Assembly (NCBI RefSeq): GCF_022802975.1
Contig: NZ_JAFEVZ010000001.1
Span: 577,974 to 641,973 of the forward strand
Length of the DNA stretch: 64,000 bases
Direction: 5' to 3'
DNA from: Flavobacterium pectinovorum
GTDB taxonomy: Bacteria > Bacteroidota > Bacteroidia > Flavobacteriales > Flavobacteriaceae
Below the pieces are notes generated by a model. That model had not been told where the DNA came from and ran no database searches. It saw only the letters and a list, made by a program, of their open reading frames with translations. This document shows positions 27,362-38,511 of the stretch, one piece after another (the first letter of the stretch is position 1; every line of letters starts with the position of its first letter). The position numbers and the translations under genes are program-made.

Positions 27362-27709
27362 CAGCTTGCCACAATAGCTGGTTTTATTTTTCTTAGCTGT
27401 AAATTACTAAGTTGAATTTTTGTTTGTCTTAGAACAAATGATTAAAAAGCAAGCTGTTGATTTCAAGTTGTGAAAAAATGGATGCAATGGTAAATCGAAA
27501 CTATAATTATTATTCAAGAACTCATTAGAAAAACAAATACCATCGAATTTTACCAGCAGTGTGATTTAAAACTGGAATCCTATAATTATAAAATTTGAAC
27601 CAACTCTTTAGAGTTATTTTTATCTATTAATCAAATGAGCTATGGTATTCCAATTGAATATGGATAACGGAAATTACTATCCTAAATAATTTGTTTCATC
27701 ATCAAATCA

Positions 27710-27738
27710 GCCTCCCACTCGGGAGGCTTTTATTTTTT
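27710..27738 (+). terminator. GC-rich hairpin terminator
   Basis: A GCCTCCC/GGGAGGC stem with a 4-base loop is followed by TTTTATTTTTT. It isolates the tra operon from upstream transcription. Confidence 0.7.
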
Positions 27739-27775
27739 CACCTTTTTTTCACCTTTTTTTTCCTTGATTTTATTG

Positions 27776-27806
27776 GGGGTTCAACGGGGTACAACTGGGG
27801 TACAAT
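27776..27806. repeat. Three phased GGGGTnCAA repeats
   Basis: GGGGTTCAAC, GGGGTACAAC and GGGGTACAAT start at 27776, 27786 and 27797, one helical turn apart, after T-rich tracts. The layout resembles GGGGTCAC-type repeats by the integrase at the right end (48743-48763). They are candidate sites for an integrase, regulator or transfer protein. Confidence 0.45.
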
Positions 27807-27933
27807 AAAAAGTTGTACTTGTCGCGGTTTGCTGTCTGTCGTTTCTTTGCCTTGTAATGATGAAGATCCGGAACTGGAATTATCCATTTACCGTATTATG
27901 AGAAACTAATGTAGAACGATAAAATGATGAGAT

Positions 27934-28413
27934 ATGTTTACAAACATTTCATGGGGTAATTACATAGTTGTAATTATTCTGCTATTGGCAAGCTGGTATT
28001 TATTTGTTGGATTTCGATTTTATTTTGATGACCTCAAAGAAGTCATATCAGGAAAGCGGAAACTTCAATTCCGTGGATTTGAAAATGCAAGTTACGAGGA
28101 TTCTCAATCCGAATTAAATTATCAGGAATCACCTGAAGCAATCTCAGAACAAACTTCCTTCGGAGAGTTTGACAATACCTTTCAGGACGTTGATACTTTG
28201 GTGGCACGATTAAAAACTTTTATTGCAGATGCCGCAAAGAAAAAATTAGTCAAAAAAGAATTTACCTATTATCTGCAGCTTCTCCTAAGAGAATTCCCTT
28301 CAGTGAAAAATTCCCCTTTTAATTCTTCCATAGGTGAATTGATAGTCTCAGAATGTGACAAATTCGAATCAATTACTTTAACCCAAAAGGAAGCAGAAGC
28401 CCTTTGGGAATAA
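27934..28413 (+). CDS. traD: TraD-like conjugation protein
   Basis: This protein has 159 residues. One N-terminal membrane helix (about 8-27) is followed by a polar region. Position directly before traE matches the small protein annotated TraD in Flavobacterium and Bacteroides elements. It is not the unrelated plasmid F TraD coupling protein. The role in transfer is not defined. Confidence 0.5.
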   Translation: MFTNISWGNYIVVIILLLASWYLFVGFRFYFDDLKEVISGKRKLQFRGFENASYEDSQSELNYQESPEAISEQTSFGEFDNTFQDVDTLVARLKTFIADAAKKKLVKKEFTYYLQLLLREFPSVKNSPFNSSIGELIVSECDKFESITLTQKEAEALWE

Positions 28414-28428
28414 ACTATAAAACAATTT

Positions 28429-28521
28429 AACGGAGGAATTGCCCCTGTCCATCCCGGCGCAGTATGGCAGATGTAACAGGAAAGTGGAACTGCGACAGCG
28501 GCTACACCTCCGTTTTTTTTC
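28429..28521 (+). ncRNA. Nested stem-loop RNA or attenuator before traE
   Basis: Three nested helices can be drawn: AACGGAGG (28429-28436) with CCTCCGTT (28507-28514); GCCCCTGTC (28441-28449) with GACAGCGGC (28494-28502), one mismatch; and GCAGT (28459-28463) with ACTGC (28489-28493). The structure ends in a run of T, so it would terminate transcription. About 57% of its bases are G or C, in AT-rich surroundings. It could be a small RNA, comparable in place to the tra-repressing RteR RNA of CTnDOT, or an attenuator of traE. No sequence match to RteR is claimed. Confidence 0.5.
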
Positions 28522-28551
28522 TGAATTTTTAAATTTTAAAAATAATGTGCG

Positions 28552-28896
28552 ATGAAAAAATGGAACTGGAATTTTAAAAAGTTTATTGAGCAAAAAACAA
28601 ATAGTATCTGTATGCTTCTGGCACAATTACTTTTTGCAATAAGTTATGAAACCTATGCCCAGGATGGTCTGGCAGGAATCAATGAAGCCAACCAACAAGT
28701 ACGAAGTTACTTTGATGCAGGAACAGAACTGATGTATGCCGTAGGAGCATTGTTAGGACTTATTGGTGCTGTGAAAGTATATCAAAAATGGAACGCAGGT
28801 GATCCTGATACCGGAAAAGTAGCGGCAGCCTGGTTTGGAAGCTGTGTTTTTCTGGTAGTAGTAGCCACGGTAATAAAATCCTTCTTTGGGATCTAA
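28552..28896 (+). CDS. traE: TraE, DUF4134 conjugation protein
   Basis: This protein has 114 residues. A signal-like N-terminus is followed by a short AQDGLAGINEANQQVRSYFDAG stretch (family hallmark) and two membrane helices (about 62-80 and 92-112). This is the VirB2/TrbC-like small pilin-type component of Bacteroidota elements. It begins 31 bases after the structured RNA. Confidence 0.85.
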   Translation: MKKWNWNFKKFIEQKTNSICMLLAQLLFAISYETYAQDGLAGINEANQQVRSYFDAGTELMYAVGALLGLIGAVKVYQKWNAGDPDTGKVAAAWFGSCVFLVVVATVIKSFFGI

Positions 28897-28907
28897 AACC
28901 AGTCGTT

Positions 28908-29336
28908 ATGGAAGATCTACTCAAAGAAAAGTTATGGTTTTACATTATCCATAACAACCCAGATTTGATGTTTACACTACAGGAAGATTATAGTGTATTG
29001 GATTATCTCAATGAGAAAATAAGTAGTGTGAAATCCATATTGGAGGATATGTTATCTGATGGTACACCTAAATACATAATCGAAGAAATCTGTCTCAATG
29101 TACTTACCGAAGATTTGAAACCATCCCGGTTTTTATATATCCGCTCGCTGCTTTCAGATGAGTTTGAGAGAACCTATGCCGCTTTTCAGGAGTCAGGTAT
29201 CCTGACCTTTGAGGTAATCAACCTTATGGAAAGCTGCAAGCCAGTTTTTGAAACCATTGGCTTTACTAAAGAAAATGAAGAAGATCCTAATTTGAGAAAT
29301 GCCCTTATTGGTCAGATTGCTGACTATGTGAATTGA
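28908..29336 (+). CDS. DUF1896-type protein
   Basis: This 142-residue soluble helical protein has a pattern EICLNVLTEDLKPSRFLYIRSLLSDEFE that fits the DUF1896 family common in Bacteroidota conjugative elements. The function is unknown. It lies 11 bases after traE and 38 bases before the giant methylase-helicase gene. Confidence 0.65.
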   Translation: MEDLLKEKLWFYIIHNNPDLMFTLQEDYSVLDYLNEKISSVKSILEDMLSDGTPKYIIEEICLNVLTEDLKPSRFLYIRSLLSDEFERTYAAFQESGILTFEVINLMESCKPVFETIGFTKENEEDPNLRNALIGQIADYVN

Positions 29337-29374
29337 GCTATTTATAGCAGTGTGTAGTATGAAAAGGAGTAATT

Positions 29375-32300
29375 ATGGCTTACAATCTATCTCAAAAACT
29401 AAGTGCCAATATTGAGGCGATTACCATTGCAATGCAATGGCAGCAAGGTGATGCTTTATCGGCAGAAGCAGTTGACGCGCTTAAGGCATATGCCGGCTTC
29501 GGAGGTATCAAGGCTGTATTATACCCAAATGGCACTACCGAAGACTGGATAAAATCCGGTGCTACTAAAGAAGATCTGAAGTTGCATCCGGACATGACAC
29601 GACTACATCTAATACTACAGGAACACTATTCTGAAAAAGATTATAATTCAGTTGTTTCTTCACTTCGCAATAGCGTCCTTACTGCATTTTATACACCGGA
29701 AATTGTACCTAACACTTTGTACACTGCTTTGGAAGAACAAGGTATTAATCCTAAAAGATTATACGAGCCATCAGCAGGATCAGGAATTTTTATCACTGAA
29801 GCAGACAGTGCATTTTCAAATTTGGAACAAATTACTGCTGTGGAAAAAGACCAATTAAGCGGACTGGTACTTTCAGCATTAAACAGTACACTTTCAACCC
29901 AAAATACCACACATGTAATAGGACTGGAAGGAGCCCCAACAAATGATAATGGGAGTTATGATCTTGTGGTCAGCAATATTCCCTTTGGTAATTTTTCTGT
30001 GTATGATGAGGCTTATCCCGACAAGACGATTTCAGGAAAAATCCATAACTACTTCTTTGCAAAAGGACTGGACAAATTGGCTGATGGAGGTCTTATGGCA
30101 TACATAACTACAGACGGTTTTTTGAACAGTCCTTCCAATCAGAGTGCTCGCGGATATCTTTTTCAAAATGCAGATTTTGTGAGTGTCACAGTTATGCCCG
30201 ATAATCTGATGAAGGAGACTGGAAATACCGATGCTCCAAATCATCTTCTTATTGTTCAGAAAAACGAGCATAAAAAAACATTGTCTGATAATGAAAATGA
30301 GCTGCTTCAAACCGTTGAACTGGAAAATGAATTTGGAAAATACAGTATTAATAAATATCTGCACAATAGACCCGAGCTAATTATTGGGAATGAAATAAAA
30401 GCCGGTAAAAACCAATACGGACAGGCGCATCAAAGTGTGAGACAAAACGCAGATATCAATTCTATTGGAAACTACCTTGGTGAAAATATTACCAAGGGAT
30501 TAAAAGAAAACTTTAACCCCGAACGCTTTGAGAAGGCTCAAAAAACGGAGATCGTTCAGCCTGCTGAAATAATCGGACAAAAATTCACTTATTTACCCAT
30601 GCCTGAGAGTAAAGCAAGCGGTATTTCTGTCCAGCTTGGCTTGTTTGATACTGTGCCTGCAGAGAATATCAACCGCGCTATGGATTACATCAATCCTCTC
30701 GATGAAACTGTAGTGGATAAAAAAACAGCACGAATACTCAGTACCATACGCACTAATGATAATCCCTCGCATGAAAATGTGGTGCTTATCGCTGCTAAAC
30801 AAATTAAGACTAATCGATACCTATATAAATTATACTCGAATGTAAAAGAGATCGATGGCTTTTCAGCCAATTGGATGAATGGCGGATTACTGCCGCATGA
30901 GTTATTGGCTTTATCCAATACCCTTCAATATTATAATCACAAGTATATTTATGAAGGAGATAAAACCTTGGAATCGGCCTTTAATCTTGAAAGACAGCTT
31001 TATGAAGAAAATCTTTCATTCAAAGCGTTCTACAAAGAAGGAACACTGGTTCGCCTTGGAGAAGCTGTTGGAATTATAAGTGATATTAATAACGAACACA
31101 AACAGGCCTTTTTCCAACCATTAGCATCACAAGGCAATCTGAAATTCTATGATTCCTATATTGCTATTCGGGATCATTATCTGGAATTGTTTGAGAAAGA
31201 GCAATCAGATAAAGCTGGCAGTGAAGAGGTTCGGAAAAATCTAGATGAGCAGTATACCAAATTTGTTTCCCACTATGGTATTTTGAACGGTGCTGAGAAT
31301 CGAAGTTTAATCATGCATGATTCCGCTTTCGGTTTCACCATTCTTTCTTCATTGGAACGCAAAGAAGGCGAACGTTATGTGAAGTCGGATATTTTAATAG
31401 AATCTGTAGTAAAACAGCAGGAACGCTATTATACAGATGATCCTGTTGAAGCGCTGGCCCGAAGTCTGAACGAAAAAGGAGCTGTTGACTTAGGATTTAT
31501 AACTGCTGCAACAGGACTTGAACAAAACGAGGTTATAGAACGTCTGAACCATCATATTTATTTGAATCCTACAGGTCAGAATTGGGAAACTTCAGACCTC
31601 TATTTAAGCGGCAATGTTGTAGAAAAATTACAACAGGCTAAACAGGCTGTGCAGCTATACCCTGAAAACACGCAATACTACAAAGGATTGCAGGCACTGG
31701 AAAAAGTACAGCCGGAGCGTATCCCTTTTGAATTACTCGATTTCAATCTTGGCGAGCGATGGATTCCCAACCGATACTATGAGAATTTCGCCGGAAAATT
31801 ATTTGACCAGCCAACTGAAATTAATTATTTCCCATCACTGGATACCTTTAAAGTAAGTACAGGTCACAATACCAAAATAGATAGGGAATTTTCGGTAACT
31901 CCCAAAAGCGGCAGAACCACTTATGGTTACACGATATTGGAGCACGCCCTCGAAAATACGGCTCCCTTTTTTACCTACGAAGTTGAGGGAGCCGGCGGAA
32001 AACCCATCCGACTGCCTGATAATGAAGCCATACAGCTTGCCCATCAAAAAATTGAAAATATCCGTAATGGCTTTATTGAGTGGCTGCAGGAATTGCCAAT
32101 AAGCGATAAAAATGAACTGGAGAGCCTCTATAATAATACGTTCAATTGTTACGTATTGCGAGAATATAACGGAAGTCATCTGAGCTTTCCGGGTTTGGAT
32201 AAAAAAGCCCTCGAGATTGAAGACTTGTACAGTTCCCAGAAAAATGCAGCTTGGCGTATTATTCAGAACCGTGGCGCTTTAATCGATCATGAGGTTGGGC

Positions 32301-34945
32301 TTGGAAAAACATTAACCATGATTGTGGCTGCCAATGAAATGAAACGATTAGGGATTATTCATAAGCCTGCAATACTGGCATTGAATGCCAATGTAAATCA
32401 AATTGCAGCAACCTATAAAAAGGCTTATCCCAATGCCCGAATATTAGCACCTGGTGAAAATGATTTTACTCCAGCCAAAAGAATGAGACTTTTCCATGAG
32501 ATTAAAAATAATAATTGGGATTGTATCATTTTAACCCACGATCAGTTTGGTAAAATTCCGCAGTCACCCGAAATACAAAAAGAGATCTTGCAAAATGAAC
32601 TGGATAATATAGAACGGGATCTTGATACAGCAAGAGATTTGGGAGGCGATATCTCCAAAAAAATATTAAAAGGTCTTGAAATACGAAAAAATAATCTGGA
32701 CGGCAGACTAAAAACACTGCTGAAAGATATAGAAGATAAAAAGGACAGCGGTATCAACTTTAAAGAAATGGGTATCGATCATTTGTTTGTAGATGAATCT
32801 CACAAATTCAAAAATCTGACTTTCACTACACGTCATGACCGTGTTGCGGGAATTGGAAATATGCAGGGAAGTCAAAAGGCGCTTAATATGTTATTTGCGG
32901 TACGCACGCTTCAGGAAAAATTCGATTCGGATCTGTGTGTGACCTTTCTTTCGGGTACTCCTATTTCAAACAGTTTGACAGAAATGTACCTGCTTTTCAA
33001 ATACCTGCGACCTAAAGAAATGGAACGCCAGCATATTGAAAACTTTGATGGATGGGCAGCTGTTTTTGCCAGAAAAACAACTGATTTTGAATTTTCGGTC
33101 ACCAATGAGATTATTGCCAAGGAGCGTTTTCGCCATTTTATTAAAGTTCCGGAACTGGCACTGTTCTATAATGAGATTACCGATTACAAAACAGCAAAAC
33201 ATATTGATCTGGATAAACCTGAAATTGAGGAGCGTCTTGTCAATATCAGTCCTACACCTGAGCAGAGCGAGTTTATTACCCAGCTCATGCAGTTTGCCAA
33301 AACAGGTAATGCGACACTTATCGGCAGGGCACCTCTTACCTCGCAGGAAGACAAAGGCAGGATGCTAATTGCTACCAATTACGCTAAAAAGATGGCTGCT
33401 GATATGAGGCTGATAAATGAAGGATATGGTGATCATCCGAATAATAAAGTCAATACATGCGCCAGAAATGTAGCTGAAATTTATCAGGCTTCCATCGAGC
33501 ATAAAGGCACTCAGATCGTTTTTTCAGATATCGGTACACCAAAGCCGGATGACTTTAATATGTATGATGCCCTTAAAGAAAAACTGGTAAGGGATTTTAA
33601 TATCCCGGCTCATGAGATTACCTACATACACGATTGGTCCGATAAGAAGAAACCAGAATTGTTTTCTAAAATGAATACAGGTGAGATACGTATTCTTCTG
33701 GGCAGTACAGAAAAAGCAGGTACCGGGCTTAATGTACAAAAGCGTGTTGTGGCGATGCATCATATGGATATTCCCTGGAGACCATCAGATCTGGGACAAC
33801 GCAACGGCCGGGGCAGCAGACAAGGTAATGAAGTTGCCAAACAGCATTATGGTAATAAAGTGAAAAATTTCATCTATGCCACAGAGCAATCCCTGGACAA
33901 TTACAAATTCAACCTTTTGAAGAACAAACAGACTTTTATCAGTCAGATGAAAAACTGTGAACTTAATGTCAGGACTATTGATGAGGGGGCAATGGATGAG
34001 CAAAGCGGAATGAACTTTTCAGAATATATCGCAGTATTATCAGGTGATACTTCATTACTGGAAAAATCAAAATTGGAGAAAAAAGTAACGGTAATGGAAA
34101 GCCTTAAAAAAGCACATTACAAGGAAATTTCCAGAACTAAATACCAGGTTGAATACCTAATGGAGGAAAAAGGAATCACCACTAGAACACTGGACAAACT
34201 AACTGCCGATCACAGCTTTTACAAAAATAATCTGAAGTATGAACCTGATGGTTCCAAAGCCAATCCCATAGAGTTGTATGACTGCAAGACAGCAGATCCT
34301 GAAAGTATCGGCAAAGAAATTATCCTGCTCTATAAAAACTGGAAACCTCCCGAAGGAGAAAACCAGGCCAAACAAATTGGGAAGTTATATGATTTTGGAC
34401 TCTATATAAAAAGAGAACGTGAAGCCTATCAAAATGATGGTTTGTACCAGTACCGTTACTCCAACAGCTTTTATGCACAACGTTTGGAAGATGGTATTAA
34501 ATATACTTCAAATGGAGGAACTCCAAATGTGGATAATCCCAAATTGGCAGCCCGACATTTTCTAAATGCCATTGATAAGGTGGAACATCTCACGGCAAAA
34601 TACCAAAAGTCACTGAATGATATTGAAAACCAGCTGCCACAATTACAACAATTAACCACAAGAGTATTTAGCCAGGAGGATGAGCTGCAAAAAATGAAAA
34701 GCGACCTCTTTAGTCTTGAAAGGGAAATTGCCCTAAAAATTCAGGAGAACCAATTAAAAGAAGCCAATCCGCAAGAGGTTAGCCTCAATAATGAAACAAA
34801 ATTAACAAATACAGCTCCGGTAATTCAACTGCCAATTAAAAGCAGTGAAGAATCACAGCGTCTCACAGCAGCAGAAAGCAATAGTGATAAATGGCAGGAA
34901 CGCTCTTTTTCGGAGATGAGACGCAGCAGCAGGATGAAATTTTAA
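29375..34945 (+). CDS. DNA methylase-helicase fusion, DarB-like layout
   Basis: This protein has 1856 residues. The N-terminal third is an N6-adenine methylase-like domain: EPSAGSG near residue 130 and SNIPFG near 200 in place of NPPY/F. The middle and C-terminal part is an SF2/SNF2 helicase with Walker A HEVGLGKT near 971, box II VDESHKF near 1138 and motif [12 protein letters not shown] near 1475. The same domain order is seen in the phage P1 antirestriction protein DarB and in many plasmid and ICE proteins. It may protect incoming single- or double-stranded DNA. The C-terminal 250 residues are coiled and unassigned. No frameshift is seen. Confidence 0.8.
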   Translation: MAYNLSQKLSANIEAITIAMQWQQGDALSAEAVDALKAYAGFGGIKAVLYPNGTTEDWIKSGATKEDLKLHPDMTRLHLILQEHYSEKDYNSVVSSLRNSVLTAFYTPEIVPNTLYTALEEQGINPKRLYEPSAGSGIFITEADSAFSNLEQITAVEKDQLSGLVLSALNSTLSTQNTTHVIGLEGAPTNDNGSYDLVVSNIPFGNFSVYDEAYPDKTISGKIHNYFFAKGLDKLADGGLMAYITTDGFLNSPSNQSARGYLFQNADFVSVTVMPDNLMKETGNTDAPNHLLIVQKNEHKKTLSDNENELLQTVELENEFGKYSINKYLHNRPELIIGNEIKAGKNQYGQAHQSVRQNADINSIGNYLGENITKGLKENFNPERFEKAQKTEIVQPAEIIGQKFTYLPMPESKASGISVQLGLFDTVPAENINRAMDYINPLDETVVDKKTARILSTIRTNDNPSHENVVLIAAKQIKTNRYLYKLYSNVKEIDGFSANWMNGGLLPHELLALSNTLQYYNHKYIYEGDKTLESAFNLERQLYEENLSFKAFYKEGTLVRLGEAVGIISDINNEHKQAFFQPLASQGNLKFYDSYIAIRDHYLELFEKEQSDKAGSEEVRKNLDEQYTKFVSHYGILNGAENRSLIMHDSAFGFTILSSLERKEGERYVKSDILIESVVKQQERYYTDDPVEALARSLNEKGAVDLGFITAATGLEQNEVIERLNHHIYLNPTGQNWETSDLYLSGNVVEKLQQAKQAVQLYPENTQYYKGLQALEKVQPERIPFELLDFNLGERWIPNRYYENFAGKLFDQPTEINYFPSLDTFKVSTGHNTKIDREFSVTPKSGRTTYGYTILEHALENTAPFFTYEVEGAGGKPIRLPDNEAIQLAHQKIENIRNGFIEWLQELPISDKNELESLYNNTFNCYVLREYNGSHLSFPGLDKKALEIEDLYSSQKNAAWRIIQNRGALIDHEVGLGKTLTMIVAANEMKRLGIIHKPAILALNANVNQIAATYKKAYPNARILAPGENDFTPAKRMRLFHEIKNNNWDCIILTHDQFGKIPQSPEIQKEILQNELDNIERDLDTARDLGGDISKKILKGLEIRKNNLDGRLKTLLKDIEDKKDSGINFKEMGIDHLFVDESHKFKNLTFTTRHDRVAGIGNMQGSQKALNMLFAVRTLQEKFDSDLCVTFLSGTPISNSLTEMYLLFKYLRPKEMERQHIENFDGWAAVFARKTTDFEFSVTNEIIAKERFRHFIKVPELALFYNEITDYKTAKHIDLDKPEIEERLVNISPTPEQSEFITQLMQFAKTGNATLIGRAPLTSQEDKGRMLIATNYAKKMAADMRLINEGYGDHPNNKVNTCARNVAEIYQASIEHKGTQIVFSDIGTPKPDDFNMYDALKEKLVRDFNIPAHEITYIHDWSDKKKPELFSKMNTGEIRILLGSTEKAGTGLNVQKRVVAMHHMDIPWRPSDLGQRNGRGSRQGNEVAKQHYGNKVKNFIYATEQSLDNYKFNLLKNKQTFISQMKNCELNVRTIDEGAMDEQSGMNFSEYIAVLSGDTSLLEKSKLEKKVTVMESLKKAHYKEISRTKYQVEYLMEEKGITTRTLDKLTADHSFYKNNLKYEPDGSKANPIELYDCKTADPESIGKEIILLYKNWKPPEGENQAKQIGKLYDFGLYIKREREAYQNDGLYQYRYSNSFYAQRLEDGIKYTSNGGTPNVDNPKLAARHFLNAIDKVEHLTAKYQKSLNDIENQLPQLQQLTTRVFSQEDELQKMKSDLFSLEREIALKIQENQLKEANPQEVSLNNETKLTNTAPVIQLPIKSSEESQRLTAAESNSDKWQERSFSEMRRSSRMKF

Positions 34946-34955
34946 AATAAAGACC

Positions 34956-35273
34956 ATGTCAAACAGTGTGTATCAAATCAACAAAGGAATCAACCAGAGC
35001 ATAGAGTTCAAGGGGTTAAAAGCGCAGTATATCTGGTATTTGGGCGGTGGCGTAATGGTGCTTATGATACTGTTTGCAATTATGTACATAGCCGGTTTAC
35101 CATCCATTATCTGCATCGGAATTATTGGTGTTTCAGGAACATTTTGGGTTTTGAAAATATATAAAATGAGCCACCAATACGGTGAATATGGAATGATGAA
35201 AGCATTGGCAAAACGACAGATTCCCAAAGCAGTGAAATCCCAAAGCAGAAAAATATTTATGATGACCAAATAG
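34956..35273 (+). CDS. traF: TraF, DUF4133 conjugation protein
   Basis: This protein has 105 residues. Two adjacent membrane helices (about 26-46 and 50-68) and the end motif YGEYGMMKALAKRQIPKAV fit the VirB3-like DUF4133 family. It comes just before the VirB4-like traG, as usual. Confidence 0.85.
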   Translation: MSNSVYQINKGINQSIEFKGLKAQYIWYLGGGVMVLMILFAIMYIAGLPSIICIGIIGVSGTFWVLKIYKMSHQYGEYGMMKALAKRQIPKAVKSQSRKIFMMTK

Positions 35274-35309
35274 AATTTGCTCAGCATTACCTGAGCGGTA
35301 AAAAAAAGG

Positions 35310-37784
35310 ATGATGGAAAAGATGATAGATGATATTTTACCAATTATGGATGTGCAGCACGATTGCATCCTGTCCAAACAAGGCGATGTGACAGTAGTGT
35401 TTAAAGCAGAACTGCCCGAGATATTTACCTTGTCGGATCAGGAATACGAAGCATTTCATCAGGCGTGGCTTAAAGCGATAAAACTGCTTCCGAAATTTAG
35501 CGTATTCCATAAGCAGGACTGGTTTATAGACAGCAAGTTTGAACCCGATTTCACAAGTGAAGACTCCAGTTTTCTTACCCGAAGCAGTGAACGTTTTTTT
35601 AATGAACGTCCCTTTCTGGATCATTCTTGTTACATTTTTTTAACCAAAAAACCGGCAGGAAGAAAAACATCCAGTTCCCTGTTTTCAAATTTACTTAGGA
35701 GTTCAATAGTTCCGGAAGAAACATTAAAAGCACAGCTGCGTCAGGAATTTATTGACAGTACCGGACAATTCAGACGAATATTGGAAGACAGTGGTTTTGT
35801 AAAACTGACCCGCCTTGTTAATGATGAGCTTCGAAGCCACAGCCGAAAAATTGGAATTATTGAACAATATTGTTTTTTGTCTGAAAAACAAAACTCATTT
35901 GTTTTTAAGGATATTGCTTTTGATGATGGCTTGCAGGTTGGGGACAAGCATTGCCAGATTTATACTTTAGGGGACGCAGCTGACCTGCCTGCCTTATGCG
36001 GTTCGAGGATTAATTATGACCGGTATTCAACCGACAAGACCAAATTCAGTATTGGATTTGCTTCGACTCTGGGGCAATTACTTTCCTGCAACCATATTTA
36101 CAATCAATATATTTTCATAGAGGACTTCCAAAAAACGTTGCAAAAACTTGAAAGTAAAAGACTGCGATTACAATCCTTATCAGCCTACAGCAGGGAGAAC
36201 CTTATTGCCCGTGATGCCACCAATGATTTTCTTAATGAGGCTATCAGCCAGCAAAGACTTCCTGTCAAAGCTCATTTTAATGTACTGATCTGGACGGACA
36301 ATAAAGAAGAACTCAAAGACCTGAAGAACAAAGTTTCTTCAGCAATGGCTCAGATGGATGCTGCCGCTAAACAGGAAACTGTTGGGGCCGCACAAATATT
36401 TTGGGCAGGAATTCCCGGGAATTCTGCAGATTTCCCAATGAATGACACCTTCGATACGTTTACAGAACAAGCGACATGCTTCCTGAATCTGGAAACAGGC
36501 TATCGTTCTTCCCTTAGTCCAACTGGAATTCGATTAGGAGATCGTTTGACTGGAAAACCGGTCCATGTAGACATTAGTGACGAACCAGTCAAAATAGGGA
36601 TATGTACCAATAGAAATAAATTCATATTGGGGCCATCTGGAAGCGGTAAATCATTTTTTACCAATCATATGGTTAGAAGTTACTATGAGCAGGGAACTCA
36701 TGTTGTACTTGTTGATGTCGGGCACAGCTACAAAGGACTGTGTGATATGGTTAATGGCTATTATTTTACCTACGATGAAAAGAACCCTATTAGGTTTAAT
36801 CCCTTTTATATCAGTGAAGGAGATTCTCTGGATACCGAGAAAAAAGAAAGTATTAAAACACTCTTATTGGCACTTTGGAAAAAAGACAATGAAACATTCA
36901 ATCGAAGTGAATATGTAGCACTGTCAAATGCGCTTCAATTGTATTATGAAAAATTAGATAGCAATTCTGATTTGTTTCCTTGCTTTGACAGTTTTTATGA
37001 ATTTCTGAAAAATGAGTTTGTATCCATATTGGAAGGTGACAAAGTAAAGGAAAAAGATTTTGATGTAAACAATTTTCTGTATGTACTGCGTCCTTACTAT
37101 AAGGGAGGTGAATTTGATTACCTGCTCAATGCTACCGAGAATCTGGATTTGTTGAAAGAACGTTTTATTGTGTTTGAACTCGATAATATCAAAGACCATC
37201 CGATACTCTTTCCAGTGGTGACAATCATTATCATGGAAGTCTTTATCAGTAAAATGCGCAAGCTTAAAGGAGTCCGTAAAATGATCCTGATAGAAGAAGC
37301 CTGGAAAGCTATTGCCAAGGAAGGAATGGCAGAATATATTCGGTATTTATTCAAGACTGTTCGTAAATTCTTTGGGGAAGCCATTGTAGTGACTCAGGAA
37401 GTAGAAGATATTATTTCTTCTCCAGTCGTTAAACAAGCCATCATCAATAACAGCGACTGCAAGATATTACTGGACCAAAGTAAGTATCAAAATAAGTTCG
37501 AACAAATTCAGGAACTGCTTGGGCTTACTGAAAAAGAAAAAGCATTGGTATTATCTGTAAACAAAGCCAATGATCCTGATAAGAAATACAAAGAAGTATT
37601 TATCTCACTTGGAGGCATGCAGTCTAAAGTATACCGCACCGAGGTATCCCTTGAGGAATATTACGCGTACACAACCGAAGAAACTGAAAAAGTAAAAGTA
37701 CAGGCGTACGCTAAGAAATTTGATGGTGACATCAGAAAAGGCATTGCGGCGCTTGCAATCGATTTGCGCGCACAAACATCTTGA
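35310..37784 (+). CDS. traG: TraG, VirB4-like conjugation ATPase
   Basis: This 824-residue protein has a Walker A motif GPSGSGKS near residue 440 and a Walker B with ILIEEAWK near 657, with a downstream VVTQEVEDI segment typical of VirB4/TraG ATPases of Bacteroidota elements. It powers assembly of the type IV secretion machine at the inner membrane. A 6-bp hairpin (GCTCAG/CTGAGC, 35279-35296) and an A-run lie directly before the start. Confidence 0.92.
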   Translation: MMEKMIDDILPIMDVQHDCILSKQGDVTVVFKAELPEIFTLSDQEYEAFHQAWLKAIKLLPKFSVFHKQDWFIDSKFEPDFTSEDSSFLTRSSERFFNERPFLDHSCYIFLTKKPAGRKTSSSLFSNLLRSSIVPEETLKAQLRQEFIDSTGQFRRILEDSGFVKLTRLVNDELRSHSRKIGIIEQYCFLSEKQNSFVFKDIAFDDGLQVGDKHCQIYTLGDAADLPALCGSRINYDRYSTDKTKFSIGFASTLGQLLSCNHIYNQYIFIEDFQKTLQKLESKRLRLQSLSAYSRENLIARDATNDFLNEAISQQRLPVKAHFNVLIWTDNKEELKDLKNKVSSAMAQMDAAAKQETVGAAQIFWAGIPGNSADFPMNDTFDTFTEQATCFLNLETGYRSSLSPTGIRLGDRLTGKPVHVDISDEPVKIGICTNRNKFILGPSGSGKSFFTNHMVRSYYEQGTHVVLVDVGHSYKGLCDMVNGYYFTYDEKNPIRFNPFYISEGDSLDTEKKESIKTLLLALWKKDNETFNRSEYVALSNALQLYYEKLDSNSDLFPCFDSFYEFLKNEFVSILEGDKVKEKDFDVNNFLYVLRPYYKGGEFDYLLNATENLDLLKERFIVFELDNIKDHPILFPVVTIIIMEVFISKMRKLKGVRKMILIEEAWKAIAKEGMAEYIRYLFKTVRKFFGEAIVVTQEVEDIISSPVVKQAIINNSDCKILLDQSKYQNKFEQIQELLGLTEKEKALVLSVNKANDPDKKYKEVFISLGGMQSKVYRTEVSLEEYYAYTTEETEKVKVQAYAKKFDGDIRKGIAALAIDLRAQTS

Positions 37785-37809
37785 AAATGGAATTTAAACT
37801 ACAATACTT

Positions 37810-38496
37810 ATGAAAGCAAAAAAGAAAATCATGATTTGCCTGTTGTGCTTTTTACTGATTAGCACTCCGGCAAGACCGGCAGCGGTCGCAGCAATACCGA
37901 TTTTAGAAATCGTAAAAGCGGTTGCCAAAAAGGTAATTAAGGCTATTGACCTAAGGATCCAAAAACTGCAGAACAAAACGATCTGGCTTCAGAATGCGCA
38001 GAAAAAAATAGAAAATGTACTCTCCAAACTAAAGCTGGATGAGATTTCCGATTGGACCCAGAAACAAAAAGAACTCTATAAGAATTATTACGAGGAACTG
38101 GCAAAAGTCAAATCCATTATTACCTATTACCAGCGTATCAAAGATATCAGTGAAAAGCAGGTTCGTTTGGTAGATGAATACGAAAGAGCATGGAACCTGT
38201 TTCAAAAAGATGCTCATTTTAAGTCCAGCGAACTCGATTATATGCAAAGCGTGTATTCCGGAATACTCGATGAAAGCCTGAAAAACATTGATCAGATTTT
38301 CCTTGTATTGGATTCTTTTACCACACAGATGAGTGATGCCAAAAGACTGGAGATTATAAATGCTGCTGCAGATCAGATTGATGCTAATTATGATGACCTG
38401 ACGCTCTTCAACAGACAGAATATACTACTGAGCCTTCAAAGAGCCAAAACAGAGCATGATATCAAATCCGTTAAACAATTTTACGGAATTCCGTAA
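37810..38496 (+). CDS. traI: TraI-type conjugation protein
   Basis: This protein has 228 residues. A signal peptide (KIMICLLCFLLISTPARPA) is followed by coiled helices. The C-terminal half shares QMSDAKRLEIINAAADQID and QRAKTEHD patterns with the next two genes, so the three are paralogues. It corresponds to the exported TraI-position protein of Flavobacterium elements, unrelated to the F-plasmid relaxase. Confidence 0.65.
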   Translation: MKAKKKIMICLLCFLLISTPARPAAVAAIPILEIVKAVAKKVIKAIDLRIQKLQNKTIWLQNAQKKIENVLSKLKLDEISDWTQKQKELYKNYYEELAKVKSIITYYQRIKDISEKQVRLVDEYERAWNLFQKDAHFKSSELDYMQSVYSGILDESLKNIDQIFLVLDSFTTQMSDAKRLEIINAAADQIDANYDDLTLFNRQNILLSLQRAKTEHDIKSVKQFYGIP

Positions 38497-38511
38497 ACAA
38501 GTAATAAAATC

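Larger units (their letters stand above)
27362..27933. other. Junction between cargo and tra genes
   Basis: This 572-base non-coding stretch holds a terminator (27710-27731), T-rich tracts, three phased GGGGT-CAA repeats (27776-27806) and the presumed promoter area of the tra operon. A 72-codon frame over it looks non-coding. Confidence 0.55.

Noticed and set aside
27691..27909. 72-codon frame before traD
   Set aside because: It runs through a terminator hairpin and T tracts, and its translation has no protein-like pattern.
28378..28626. 82-codon minus-strand frame across the traD-traE spacer
   Set aside because: It is the complement of the structured RNA and traE start; no start or family evidence.
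35300..35312. Programmed frameshift at the A-run before traG
   Set aside because: The upstream frame is short and traG has its own ATG directly after the run; nothing suggests a fused product.
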